A stretch of 64,000 bases of DNA from contig NZ_AP024749.1 in NCBI RefSeq assembly GCF_019702945.1, forward strand, positions 1,612,001 to 1,676,000. The letters are read 5' to 3'. Below are positions 34,183 to 42,298 of the stretch, in pieces (position 1 is the stretch's first letter; each line of letters opens with the position of its first letter). A model generated the notes under the pieces. It did no database searches. It was not told the DNA's origin and saw only the letters and a list, made by a program, of their open reading frames with translations. The stretch comes from Flavobacterium okayamense. GTDB taxonomy: Bacteria; Bacteroidota; Bacteroidia; Flavobacteriales; Flavobacteriaceae. A program made the translations under genes and the position numbers.

Positions 34183-35973
34183 ATGAATATATTATTTTTA
34201 AAGAAAGTAAAAAAGGCTATATTTTTATATAGCCTTTTCGCAATTTTATTCAGTTGTACTGATAAAGAAGCATATCAAGAAATTACAGAAAATGAAAAAC
34301 TTGAAGTTTTTTATAAGAAGGAATTAAATAAAACTATCAATTTTTTATCAGAGTCATTAGATAATAATGATTTAGAAAGCAAAAAAGAGCGCTATTGGAA
34401 TGCAAGAGAATCATTTAAGACAATTGAACCTATTCTAGCTTTTTTAGACTATGATAACTATAATTACTTAAATCAAGCCAACTTACTTAAAGTTGATGAA
34501 GAAGACGCAACTGCAATCAAAATTAAAAAACCAGTAGGTTATCAGGTTTTAGAGGAAATTTTATACGATGATCAATTTGATGATAAGGAATATCAAAAAG
34601 TTGCCAAACAAACCATACAAAGATTAAAATTTGTAGAGAAAAATCATACACTCGACTTTGTAAAGCCACATCATATTTTATGGATGTTACGAGACGGCTT
34701 TTTAAGAACAAGTTTAGTTGGAATAACTTCATTTGATGTTCCACAAGATTCTCAAACAATAAATGAAACAATTTGGGTTTACAATGGAATTAAAGAGATT
34801 ATAGCTATTTATAAGTCTTTTTTTAATGATGAAAAAGTCTTTAGTAATTGGAATTCTAATATAGTTTTGATACAAGAAAAACTTAGTAAAGTTCAGTTCG
34901 ACACGTTTAATTATTATAAATACTATAAAGAGGACGTTTTCCCATTAATGAGAATTTGGAAGCATACTGTTAAAGATTGGGAAGTTGTTTTTCCTTTTTC
35001 ACAGGCAATAGATTACGATTCAGAAAATTTATTTTCTGATTCAACTTTCACAACAGCTTATTTTTTAGATCGTTTAGATTATGAAAAATTAGAAGAGGAA
35101 ATTCTTTTGGGAAAAATGTTATTTGAAGATAAATCCTTATCAAAAGGCAATGCAATGAGTTGCGCCAGTTGTCATCAAAAAGACTTGTATTTTACCGATG
35201 GTTTTGCAAAGTCTCCAAAAACAAATAGAAATTCACCAACACTTTTATACGCATCTTTGCAAAAAGGCTTTTTTCATGATAAGCGAACAGGTAGTTTAGA
35301 AGGACAAATTATTGATGTAGTTGAAAACCCTAATGAATTTCATAGTTCATTAAATCATTTAGAAGAGAAAGTAAAGCAAAATCAAAACTATATTATAGAT
35401 TTTAAAGAAGTTTACAATCAAGAAATTTCAAATGAAAACATTCGAAAAGCTATTTCAGCTTATATAGCTTCGTTAAATAAATTTAATTCTAAGTTTGATA
35501 AAAGTATGAAATCCAATGAAGTTTTGTTAACAGAAGATGAACAAAACGGATTTAATATTTTTATGGGAAAAGGGAAATGTGCAACATGTCATTTTGCACC
35601 TATTTTTAATGGAACAGTTCCTGTTGCCTATAAAGAAAGTGAAATTGAGCTAATAGGAGTTCCAGCAACTAATGATACAATTAATGCTAAAATTGATTCA
35701 GATTTAGGTAGGTATAACCTATTTAAAACGGAACAGAGAAAATTTTTCTTTAAAACGCCAACAGTTAGAAATGTTGAAAAAACTGGTCCGTATATGCATA
35801 ACGGTGTTTTTTCTACATTAGAAGAAGTGGTTGATTTTTATGATAATGGAGGAGGTTTTGGATTGGGAATTGATTTAGAATATCAAACCTTACCGACAGA
35901 CAAATTAAACCTTACAAAAAAAGAAAAAGAACAATTGGTTTTATTTCTAAAAACCCTTACTGATGAACTATAA
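34183..35973 (+). CDS. Dihaem cytochrome c peroxidase (MauG/CcpA-like) with N-terminal imelysin-like region
   Basis: A 596-residue lipoprotein (lipobox FSC near residue 24). Residues about 35-270 are an all-helical domain with GYQVLEE at about 116-122, close to the imelysin motif GxHxxE but with Gln for His. Residues about 295-595 are a dihaem peroxidase: haem sites CASCH (about 327) and CATCH (about 467), TNRNSPTLLY, and KTPTVRNVEKTGPYMHNGVF. Such proteins reduce peroxide or oxidise protein-bound groups in the periplasm. The pairing with a PhoX-like lipoprotein is unusual. Confidence 0.85.
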   Translation: MNILFLKKVKKAIFLYSLFAILFSCTDKEAYQEITENEKLEVFYKKELNKTINFLSESLDNNDLESKKERYWNARESFKTIEPILAFLDYDNYNYLNQANLLKVDEEDATAIKIKKPVGYQVLEEILYDDQFDDKEYQKVAKQTIQRLKFVEKNHTLDFVKPHHILWMLRDGFLRTSLVGITSFDVPQDSQTINETIWVYNGIKEIIAIYKSFFNDEKVFSNWNSNIVLIQEKLSKVQFDTFNYYKYYKEDVFPLMRIWKHTVKDWEVVFPFSQAIDYDSENLFSDSTFTTAYFLDRLDYEKLEEEILLGKMLFEDKSLSKGNAMSCASCHQKDLYFTDGFAKSPKTNRNSPTLLYASLQKGFFHDKRTGSLEGQIIDVVENPNEFHSSLNHLEEKVKQNQNYIIDFKEVYNQEISNENIRKAISAYIASLNKFNSKFDKSMKSNEVLLTEDEQNGFNIFMGKGKCATCHFAPIFNGTVPVAYKESEIELIGVPATNDTINAKIDSDLGRYNLFKTEQRKFFFKTPTVRNVEKTGPYMHNGVFSTLEEVVDFYDNGGGFGLGIDLEYQTLPTDKLNLTKKEKEQLVLFLKTLTDEL

Positions 35974-36003
35974 AAAAAGCCGAGGTTTACTCGGCTTTTT
36001 TTA
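35972..36003. terminator. Bidirectional terminator
   Basis: AAAAAGCCGAG (35974-35984) pairs with CTCGGCTTTTT (35990-36000), between the peroxidase gene and terC. Confidence 0.88.
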
Positions 36004-36774
36004 TTTGTTTTTTCTCATTTTCATATTTAAAAACTCAACTGCTAGAGAAAAGGCAATAGCAAAATATAAATATCCTTTTGGAACAGCGCCTACTTCATTT
36101 CCAGCTAATAATGCATGAGATAAATGCATACTTTCGGTCATTAACATAAAGCCTATAAGAATTAAAAAAGCTAAACCTAAAATTTGTATAGATGGATTCC
36201 GATTAACAAAGTTTCCAACAGGTACAGCAAACAACATCATTATTCCTACTGATATAACTACAGCTGTAATCATAATATATAACGCACCTTCAATACCGTT
36301 AGTCATACCAACAGCAGTTAAAATACTATCAACTGAAAAGATTAAATCGATTAATAAGATTTGGAATATTACACTTGCAAAACTAGATCTGGCTTGTGTT
36401 TTTAAATCTTTTTCTTCTTCACCTTTATGATCTACTTTTTCATGAATTTCTTTAGTACTCTTATAAATTAAGAATATACCACCAGCGAGAAGAATTAAAG
36501 CTTGCCCAGTAAAACTTGCAGAAAACCAACCCCAATCTACACTGAATAAAGGTTCTTTCATTGCAATGAGTAACGTAATACCAAATAACAAAGCAATACG
36601 CAAGAACATTGCTAGGAATAATCCTATTTGAGTCGCTTTTTTTCTATTTTCTTCAGGTAGTTTTCCTGTAACAATAGAAATAAAAATAATATTATCTATT
36701 CCTAATACTATTTCTAAAAAAGTTAATGTTAAAAGTGCAATCCAAGAATTCGGATTCCCAATTAATTCCATCAT
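36001..36774 (-). CDS. terC: TerC family membrane protein
   Basis: A 257-residue inner-membrane protein with about seven helices and the TerC signatures LEIVLGIDNIIFISI (acidic pair in helix 1) and LIDLIFSVDSILTAVGMT in a later helix. TerC/Alx proteins act in manganese export and in metal loading of secreted proteins; some belong to tellurite-resistance clusters, but no ter genes are nearby. It is the last gene of a long leftward run starting at 40745. Confidence 0.92.
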   Translation of the reverse strand: MMELIGNPNSWIALLTLTFLEIVLGIDNIIFISIVTGKLPEENRKKATQIGLFLAMFLRIALLFGITLLIAMKEPLFSVDWGWFSASFTGQALILLAGGIFLIYKSTKEIHEKVDHKGEEEKDLKTQARSSFASVIFQILLIDLIFSVDSILTAVGMTNGIEGALYIMITAVVISVGIMMLFAVPVGNFVNRNPSIQILGLAFLILIGFMLMTESMHLSHALLAGNEVGAVPKGYLYFAIAFSLAVEFLNMKMRKNK

Positions 36775-36785
36775 AACCTGAGTTT

Positions 36786-37160
36786 TTAATTCAATTTTGT
36801 GGCTTTACCTTTGTTTTTCTGAGAATTTCCTACATAAGAATATTCAAAAACATAACCTTCATTAGTTGTAGATAATATCTTTATATGAATACCTTTTTTT
36901 TCTTCTCTATTTTTTGGATGTAAATTGTTTAAAATAAATTCACAATCATTAATCCATCTAACAGAAGAAGTGTCAGTTTCATTTCTAAAGGTTTCAATTT
37001 GTAAAGAATCTGTTCTTTCAAAAATTGAAGTTTCATTTATACCATCAATTTCTTGTGTAAATTCGAATTTTCCAGTTTTATAATCAGAGCAGTTTCGTTC
37101 TTGTTGGTAACAAGAGGCAAGATTTATACTTAGAAAAAGAATCAAGACAAATTTATTCAT
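36786..37160 (-). CDS. Small lipoprotein of unknown function
   Basis: A 124-residue lipoprotein: signal peptide with lipobox NLASC at Cys17, then NCSDYKTGKFEFTQEIDGIN, RTDSLQIETF and VRWINDCEFILNNLHP. This pattern is a widespread flavobacterial lipoprotein family, sometimes labelled 'DNA topoisomerase IV' in databases as I recall; there is no topoisomerase feature here. It overlaps the end of the DUF1572 gene by 8 bases and precedes terC by 11 bases. Confidence 0.78.
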   Translation of the reverse strand: MNKFVLILFLSINLASCYQQERNCSDYKTGKFEFTQEIDGINETSIFERTDSLQIETFRNETDTSSVRWINDCEFILNNLHPKNREEKKGIHIKILSTTNEGYVFEYSYVGNSQKNKGKATKLN

Positions 37161-37743
37161 TTTGATGTGGATTGTATTTTTTTAATTCGTCATCGGTAAA
37201 ATGCTGAATACTTTTTTCTTTTGAAAATTTTTCGGCATTGTAATCATTCGATTTGTTTTTTGGAATAGATAAACTTTCCCATGAAGATTTTTTAAGCATT
37301 TTAGCATAAAATACTATCTGACCAATGTGATATGGATAATGTGCTAATTGTCTGTTTATGGCATCTACAACTGTTTGACCTTGATTTCGAATGTAAATTA
37401 TTTTAATCAAATCTTCAGATTGTAAACTGTTTATCGTTGTAAAAAAGCAATCCCAGCCTTTGTTCCAAAAGCTTAAAAGTTCTTCTTTTGTAGTAAAGTC
37501 ATTTTCAAACTCACCATCTCTATTTCGCCATTCTTTCTCTCCATCAGAAGTAAGAAAATCTGTCCAACGTGATAACATATTTCCAGCCATATGCTTCATA
37601 ATAACGGCAATGGAATTAGTGTCTTCGTTTACAGAAGCAAATAATTGTTTGGTTTCAATTTGATCAATGGCTTTTTCTGCAACTGTTTTATAATACAACA
37701 TTTGCTTTTTAATACTTACCAAATAAATATCATTTATTTCCAT
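37153..37743 (-). CDS. DUF1572/DinB-like protein
   Basis: A 196-residue cytoplasmic protein of the DUF1572 branch of the DinB/YfiT four-helix family. The family's metal-ligand pattern is visible: MKHMAGNML early, then NRQLAHYPYHIGQIVFYAKML, with His residues at the expected helices. Family members are often thiol-dependent transferases or have no known activity. The start overlaps the end of the upstream DUF6095-like gene by 14 bases, so translation is coupled. Confidence 0.85.
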   Translation of the reverse strand: MEINDIYLVSIKKQMLYYKTVAEKAIDQIETKQLFASVNEDTNSIAVIMKHMAGNMLSRWTDFLTSDGEKEWRNRDGEFENDFTTKEELLSFWNKGWDCFFTTINSLQSEDLIKIIYIRNQGQTVVDAINRQLAHYPYHIGQIVFYAKMLKKSSWESLSIPKNKSNDYNAEKFSKEKSIQHFTDDELKKYNPHQNE

Positions 37744-37945
37744 CGAAAAAACCTTTTACAACAGTATTAATTCCTTTAAAGATTAAATAAATGGCAGTAA
37801 ACATTGCTATTACTCCTAAACCTGTTAAAGTGTATATTTTGTTTATAAATGAAAAACTAATTAGATAAATAGCTATTACTATTACAATGAGTGACATTGC
37901 TAAGTATTGTATTCCTTTAAATATTTTTTGTCTGTCTGTTGCCAT
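37730..37945 (-). CDS. Small membrane protein, DUF6095-like
   Basis: A 71-residue protein with two membrane helices, YLAMSLIVIVIAIYLISFSF and LGVIAMFTAIYLIFKGI, separated by a short loop. I recognise it as a small flavobacterial family (DUF6095-like) with no known function. It overlaps its neighbours on both sides: by 1 base with the upstream gene and 14 bases with DUF1572. Confidence 0.78.
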   Translation of the reverse strand: MATDRQKIFKGIQYLAMSLIVIVIAIYLISFSFINKIYTLTGLGVIAMFTAIYLIFKGINTVVKGFFDGNK

Positions 37946-38445
37946 TAAAACTTAACAGTTAAACCAATTCCATTAGAAGAGGCTAAGATATTTACATCGA
38001 AATTATATCCTAATGTTTTTTCTTTAGTCAAACTGTCGTTATAAGTATCAATACTTTTTTGAAGCATTTTTTTTCTACCCGTTAAAACTGGTATTGAAAC
38101 TGCAGCTAAACCAGCACCAACATAAGTAAAACTTCCTGGATAATCTTCGTCTGAAACCATAGCTTTTACTGCATCACCTACGATTAATGCACCTCCTAGT
38201 CCTAATAACAAACCACCAACAGAAGATTTTGTTTTAGCTTTTTTATAAAAATTATAAGCTTCAGGATTATTATTCATAAGGTGATATTTAATATCATAAT
38301 TTGAATATTGTTCACCATTTACAAGATATTGACCGTTTACAATTTCGATAGGTTGATTAGCAGGTAATTCTTTAGGTCCCATGTCACGTTGTGCAGATGA
38401 TAAAAATCCACATAAAACAGTTAATAATAAAAATAGCTTCTTCAT
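37945..38445 (-). CDS. Exported hypothetical protein, 166 aa
   Basis: A 166-residue protein with an N-terminal signal peptide (KKLFLLLTVLCGFLSSAQ). After it come PIEIVNGQYLVNGEQYSNYDI, a Gly-rich hydrophobic segment SSVGGLLLGLGGALIVGDAV and a second, YVGAGLAAVSIPVLTG, then a C-terminal strand NGIGLTVKF that looks like an outer-membrane end. Function unknown. It lies 8 bases past murQ in the same leftward run. Confidence 0.75.
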   Translation of the reverse strand: MKKLFLLLTVLCGFLSSAQRDMGPKELPANQPIEIVNGQYLVNGEQYSNYDIKYHLMNNNPEAYNFYKKAKTKSSVGGLLLGLGGALIVGDAVKAMVSDEDYPGSFTYVGAGLAAVSIPVLTGRKKMLQKSIDTYNDSLTKEKTLGYNFDVNILASSNGIGLTVKF

Positions 38446-38453
38446 AGTATAGG

Positions 38454-39269
38454 TTATTTAGTTTTATAGTTATTTATAGCGTTTCTTACGTTTCCAAATT
38501 TAATTAATAATTCTTTAGCGTCCTCATAATTTACCGAAAGTTCTTCCATAATCATTCGTGTACCTCGATCGACCAATTTATTATTACTTAGTTGCATGTC
38601 GACCATTTTGTTTCCTTTCACACGTCCAAGCTGAATCATAGTTGTAGTTGAAATCATATTTAATACCAATTTTTGAGCAGTTCCTGCTTTCATACGGCTA
38701 CTTCCTGTAACAAATTCGGGTCCAACAACGACTTCAATGGGAAATAGAGCAGTTTTTGATAATGGACTTCCCTCATTACAAGTTATACACCCTGTTATAA
38801 TGTTATTTTGATTGCATTTTTCTAATCCGCCTATTACATATGGTGTTGTTCCTGAAGCCGCAATTCCAATTACGACATCATTTTCAGATATGTTCCATTC
38901 TTGTAAATCTTTCCAAGCTTGATTTGTATCATCTTCAGCAAATTCTACCGCTTTACGAATAGCGTCATCGCCACCTGCAATTAAACCGATAACTAAATCA
39001 AATGGAACCCCAAAAGTTGGAGGGCATTCCGAAGCATCTACAATTCCTAAACGTCCAGATGTTCCTGCACCGATGTAGAATAATCTTCCTCCAATTTTCA
39101 TTTTAGCAACAACTTGTTCCACTAAGGCTTCAATTTGTGGTAAAGCTCTTTCAACTGCTAATGGAACCGTTTTGTCTTCGTTATTAATGTTTTGTAACAA
39201 TTCAGCAACCGACATTTTTTCTAAATGTTCGTATTTTGAAGATTGTTCAGTAGTTTTAGTGAAGTTCAT
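38454..39269 (-). CDS. murQ: N-acetylmuramic acid 6-phosphate etherase
   Basis: MurQ cleaves the lactyl ether of MurNAc-6-phosphate to give GlcNAc-6-phosphate in cell-wall recycling. The SIS domain shows FYIGAGTSGRLGIVDASECPPTFG, GDDAIRKAVEFAEDD, IGIAASGTTPYVIGGL and the family's SSRMKAGTAQKLVLNMISTT. At 271 residues it is slightly shorter than E. coli MurQ (298), mainly at the ends. No anmK or transporter gene adjoins it. Confidence 0.95.
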   Translation of the reverse strand: MNFTKTTEQSSKYEHLEKMSVAELLQNINNEDKTVPLAVERALPQIEALVEQVVAKMKIGGRLFYIGAGTSGRLGIVDASECPPTFGVPFDLVIGLIAGGDDAIRKAVEFAEDDTNQAWKDLQEWNISENDVVIGIAASGTTPYVIGGLEKCNQNNIITGCITCNEGSPLSKTALFPIEVVVGPEFVTGSSRMKAGTAQKLVLNMISTTTMIQLGRVKGNKMVDMQLSNNKLVDRGTRMIMEELSVNYEDAKELLIKFGNVRNAINNYKTK

Positions 39270-39294
39270 TTAATTCTTTTTTCGAGTAGCTAAT

Positions 39295-40005
39295 TTACAT
39301 AAAATAAGCCAAAACTACACCGAGAACTATAACCAACAATTTAGCTAAATTAAATTTATGGCCTTCGCTACTTTCAAAAATAATGGTAGACGAAATATGG
39401 AATAAAATACCAATTACAATTCCTGAAATCTGGGTATAGTAATGTGTTAGAAAATGTAAATTTTCAGATAAGAATGTTCCTAGCGGCGTCATCATTGCAA
39501 AACCTATCATAAACATAAAAATAGCTTTACTATTTAGTTTTGCATTTTGTAAAAAAGTCGTTAAAATAATAGCAATAGGGAAGTGGTGAATGGCAATTCC
39601 GTAGGCTAAATGATTATTTTGATTGATAGGCATTCCCTCTAATAAAGCATGCAAACACAAACTAAAAAACAATAACCAAGGCATATTGTGATGATGGTCA
39701 TGCGAATGAACATGTCCGTGCTCGGCACCTTTTGAAAAATATTCTAATATAATTTGGAAAATTATTCCAATCATTATAAAAATTCCAATCGGACTGCTAT
39801 GATGATGGTGGTGACCTTCTACATGGTGTAAATCACTTTCGTAAACTTCAGGCAATAAATGCATAACCGTTAAAGCCAAAAGGAAAGAACCACTAAAAGC
39901 TAATAATAATTTTAAGTTTTTCTTGCTTTTTGGTTTTAAAAATAAAGCAATAAAGTAACCTATTACAACCGATAAAAAAGGAAATATATAAATTTGTAAA
40001 TTCAT
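39295..40005 (-). CDS. ZIP family metal transporter
   Basis: A 236-residue inner-membrane transporter for divalent metals (zinc, iron or manganese). About eight helices are visible; the metal path signatures are LHALLEGMPI in helix 4 and GIAIHHFPIAIILTTFL in helix 5. Two histidine-rich loops, HHVEGHHHHHSSP (about 81-93) and HGHVHSHDHHHN (about 116-127), are likely metal-gathering sites on one face. The start overlaps the stop of the methyltransferase gene by one base. Confidence 0.92.
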   Translation of the reverse strand: MNLQIYIFPFLSVVIGYFIALFLKPKSKKNLKLLLAFSGSFLLALTVMHLLPEVYESDLHHVEGHHHHHSSPIGIFIMIGIIFQIILEYFSKGAEHGHVHSHDHHHNMPWLLFFSLCLHALLEGMPINQNNHLAYGIAIHHFPIAIILTTFLQNAKLNSKAIFMFMIGFAMMTPLGTFLSENLHFLTHYYTQISGIVIGILFHISSTIIFESSEGHKFNLAKLLVIVLGVVLAYFM

Positions 40006-40745
40006 TATTTAAATATCATAATTAAACGTTCCGATTGACTTTTGAAAAACTTTTGTAGTTTATAGTTTCCAAAAACATCTAATAAATAAATGCCAGCATC
40101 TTCCATCATTTTTTCAAAATCCTCTAAACGTAATGCTTGAACTTTTTCTGTGTAATGATGTTTTTCGCCATCAGCTTCAAAATCAATTTCTTTAAAAATA
40201 TGGTTGTCTTTTACATAACGTTTAATATGAAAATCAATTCCATCTACGGTTTTAATTTCTTCTGGAACCAAATTTTCAATCACATAATCAACATTCATAA
40301 AGTCGATGCAAGCAAATCCTGTTTCATTTAAACTATTATGAATAGCTTTTAACGTAGTTAAATTATCATCATCACTTTCAAAATAGCCAAAACTTGTAAA
40401 TAAGTTGAAAATGGCATCGTATTTTTCTTCACAAGTTTCACGCATATCGTGAACTTTGAAGTGTAATTTTTCATTAGCAAATTTTGATGCTATTGCAATG
40501 CTGTTTTCAGATAAATCGGCACCTGTAACATTATAGCCTAACGAATTTAAATAAATAGAATGACGGCCTTTACCACATGCTAAATCCAAAATTTTAGCAT
40601 CATCGGGTAAGTTTAAATATTGCGTTAGATTATCCATAAAGTGTTGAGCTTCTGTATAATCTCGATCTTTATATAAGATGTGATAATATGGTGTATCGAA
40701 CCAAGAGGCGTACCATTTCTCTTTTTGATTTTCGTTTGCAGGCAT
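40005..40745 (-). CDS. Class I SAM-dependent methyltransferase
   Basis: A 246-residue cytoplasmic methyltransferase. The SAM-binding motif I is AKILDLACGKGRHSIYLNSLGY, with motif II GADLSENSIAIA and the post-motif stretch YDAIFNLFTSFGYF. The substrate is not clear. It is the first gene of the leftward run to terC and is divergent from the RNA methyltransferase gene; the two probably use overlapping promoters. Confidence 0.88.
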   Translation of the reverse strand: MPANENQKEKWYASWFDTPYYHILYKDRDYTEAQHFMDNLTQYLNLPDDAKILDLACGKGRHSIYLNSLGYNVTGADLSENSIAIASKFANEKLHFKVHDMRETCEEKYDAIFNLFTSFGYFESDDDNLTTLKAIHNSLNETGFACIDFMNVDYVIENLVPEEIKTVDGIDFHIKRYVKDNHIFKEIDFEADGEKHHYTEKVQALRLEDFEKMMEDAGIYLLDVFGNYKLQKFFKSQSERLIMIFK

Positions 40746-40773
40746 TTATTCTGTTACAAAAGGTTTAAACACG

Positions 40774-40792
40774 CAAATTTAATGTATTTTTG
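40774..40792. promoter_or_regulatory. Overlapping divergent -7 boxes
   Basis: TATTTTTG at 40785-40792 faces right (RNA methyltransferase) and TAAATTTG (complement of 40774-40781) faces left (methyltransferase run). Only 3 bases separate them, so the two promoters may compete. Confidence 0.5.
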
Positions 40793-40818
40793 CATAACAA
40801 TTGCATTGAATTTACCGA

Positions 40819-41970
40819 ATGGAAAACTTTAAAATGGTTGCCAAAACATTTTTTGGCTTCGAAGAAATATTAGCCAAAGAATTACAACAATTAGGTGCTC
40901 AAAAAGTAGAACAAGGAACTCGTGTTGTGAGTTTTGTTGGTGATAAAGGTTTTATGTATAAAGCGAATTTAGCCTTGCGTACAGCTATTAAAATCTTAAA
41001 ACCTATAAAAACTTTTAAAGCGTTTAATGAAAAAGGATTATATACTGGAATTCAAGGAATTGATTGGAGCGAGTACTTAAACGAACACCAAACTTTTGTG
41101 GTAGAAACTACATTACATTCTGATCAATTTACACACAGTCAGTTTGTGGCATTAAAAACGAAAGATGCAATTGTAGACCAATTTCGTGAGAAAACGGGTA
41201 ACCGACCAAATATTGACAAAGATTTTCCAGATTTACGTATTCATATCCACATTGATAGGGATTTAGTAACGGTTTCTCTCGATACTTCTGGTGCTTCTTT
41301 GCATCACCGTGGGTATCGTTCGGCAACGAATATTGCGCCTATTAACGAAGTTTTAGCTGCAGGAATGTTGTTGTTATCCGGTTGGGATGGAAATTCACAC
41401 TTTTTAGATCCAATGTGTGGAAGTGGGACTATTTTGGCTGAAGCAGCCATGATTGCATGTAATATTCCAGCTAATATTAATCGTAAAGAATTTGCATTCG
41501 AAAGATGGAAAGATTGGGATAGTGAATTGTTTGATATGATTTTAGAATCGTTATTAAAGAAAACTAGAGAATTTCATTATACGATTACAGGTTACGATAA
41601 AGCGCCAAGTGCTGTAAGTAAAGCAAAAGATAACATACGAAATGCCAACTTAGACGATTATGTTTCTATTCGTCATGATGATTTTTTCAAAACTGAAAAA
41701 ATGTGTGAAGGTCCGTTACATATTGTATTCAATCCGCCCTATGGTGAACGTTTAAATATTGAAATGGAACGTTTTTACAGAGAAATTGGCGATACTTTAA
41801 AACAAAAATATCCAAACACAAACGCTTGGTTTATTACTGCAAATTTAGAAGCGCTAAAATATGTTGGATTACGACCAAGTAGAAAAATAAAACTTTTCAA
41901 TGGTAAATTAGAAGCACGTTTGGTGAAATACGAAATGTACGAAGGAAGTAAAAAAGCGAAGTTCAATTAG
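40819..41970 (+). CDS. THUMP-domain 23S rRNA methyltransferase (RlmL/RlmK-type N-terminal enzyme)
   Basis: A 383-residue RNA methyltransferase of the RlmL/TrmG class. Residues about 40-155 form the THUMP RNA-binding domain (FKAFNEKGLYTGIQGIDWSEY; LRIHIHIDRDLVTVSLDTSG). The methyltransferase part shows HHRGYRSATNIAPINEVLAAG, motif I FLDPMCGSGTILAEAAMIA and catalytic motif IV FNPPYGERL, which fits N2-guanine or cytosine methylation. It has no C-terminal RlmK half. Target guanine of 23S rRNA is inferred. Confidence 0.9.
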   Translation: MENFKMVAKTFFGFEEILAKELQQLGAQKVEQGTRVVSFVGDKGFMYKANLALRTAIKILKPIKTFKAFNEKGLYTGIQGIDWSEYLNEHQTFVVETTLHSDQFTHSQFVALKTKDAIVDQFREKTGNRPNIDKDFPDLRIHIHIDRDLVTVSLDTSGASLHHRGYRSATNIAPINEVLAAGMLLLSGWDGNSHFLDPMCGSGTILAEAAMIACNIPANINRKEFAFERWKDWDSELFDMILESLLKKTREFHYTITGYDKAPSAVSKAKDNIRNANLDDYVSIRHDDFFKTEKMCEGPLHIVFNPPYGERLNIEMERFYREIGDTLKQKYPNTNAWFITANLEALKYVGLRPSRKIKLFNGKLEARLVKYEMYEGSKKAKFN

Positions 41971-41977
41971 TAAATTA

Positions 41978-42058
41978 ATTAATTTGAAGATTTGAAGATG
42001 TTTTTTAAATGCTTATTTAAATTTTCAAATCAACGAATTTTCAAATTTTCAAATAAAA
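41978..42058. repeat. AT-rich inverted/tandem repeat in the intergenic gap
   Basis: AATTTGAAGATTTGAAGAT (about 41980-41998) and the later units AATTTTCAAAT, GAATTTTCAAATTTTCAAAT (to 42055) are repeated and mutually inverted copies of a TTTGAA/TTCAAA motif. The possible upstream start at 41992 would translate this repeat. Confidence 0.45.
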
Positions 42059-42063
42059 ATATC

Positions 42064-42297
42064 ATGAGTAAAAAAACAAAAGCATTCTTATATAATTTGG
42101 CTGGTTTTATATTGTTTTTTGTCCCTACATGGGCAATTTGTACAAATGTTTTAGGAATGGACGGTTTTTTACCTAAGTTAATTGCACTTGTAGTTTCTAT
42201 ATTTTTATCGCCTAAATTTCAGTTTATGAAAACAGCTGAAGGTGAAAAAATTTTCATGAAATGGTTGTTTCTAAAAGGAATTAGAGAAGTTAAGTAA
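42064..42297 (+). CDS. Small membrane protein, 77 aa
   Basis: A 77-residue protein with two membrane helices, LYNLAGFILFFVPTWAI and KLIALVVSIFLSPKFQF, between basic ends. The frame also has an ATG at 41992, but the extra 24 residues would be encoded by the TTTGAA/TTCAAA repeat and look non-protein-like, so I start at MSKKTKAFLYN. Function unknown. Its stop is one base from the stop of the convergent mlaD-like gene, with no terminator between. Confidence 0.72.
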   Translation: MSKKTKAFLYNLAGFILFFVPTWAICTNVLGMDGFLPKLIALVVSIFLSPKFQFMKTAEGEKIFMKWLFLKGIREVK

Positions 42298-42298
42298 G

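Noticed and set aside
36786..37160. Label 'DNA topoisomerase IV' for the 124 aa lipoprotein
   Set aside because: The sequence is a short lipoprotein with no topoisomerase motif; the real parE and parC are at 27.2-31.8 kb.
41992..42063. Longer start for the 77 aa membrane protein
   Set aside because: The extra 24 residues are encoded by a low-complexity TTTGAA/TTCAAA repeat.
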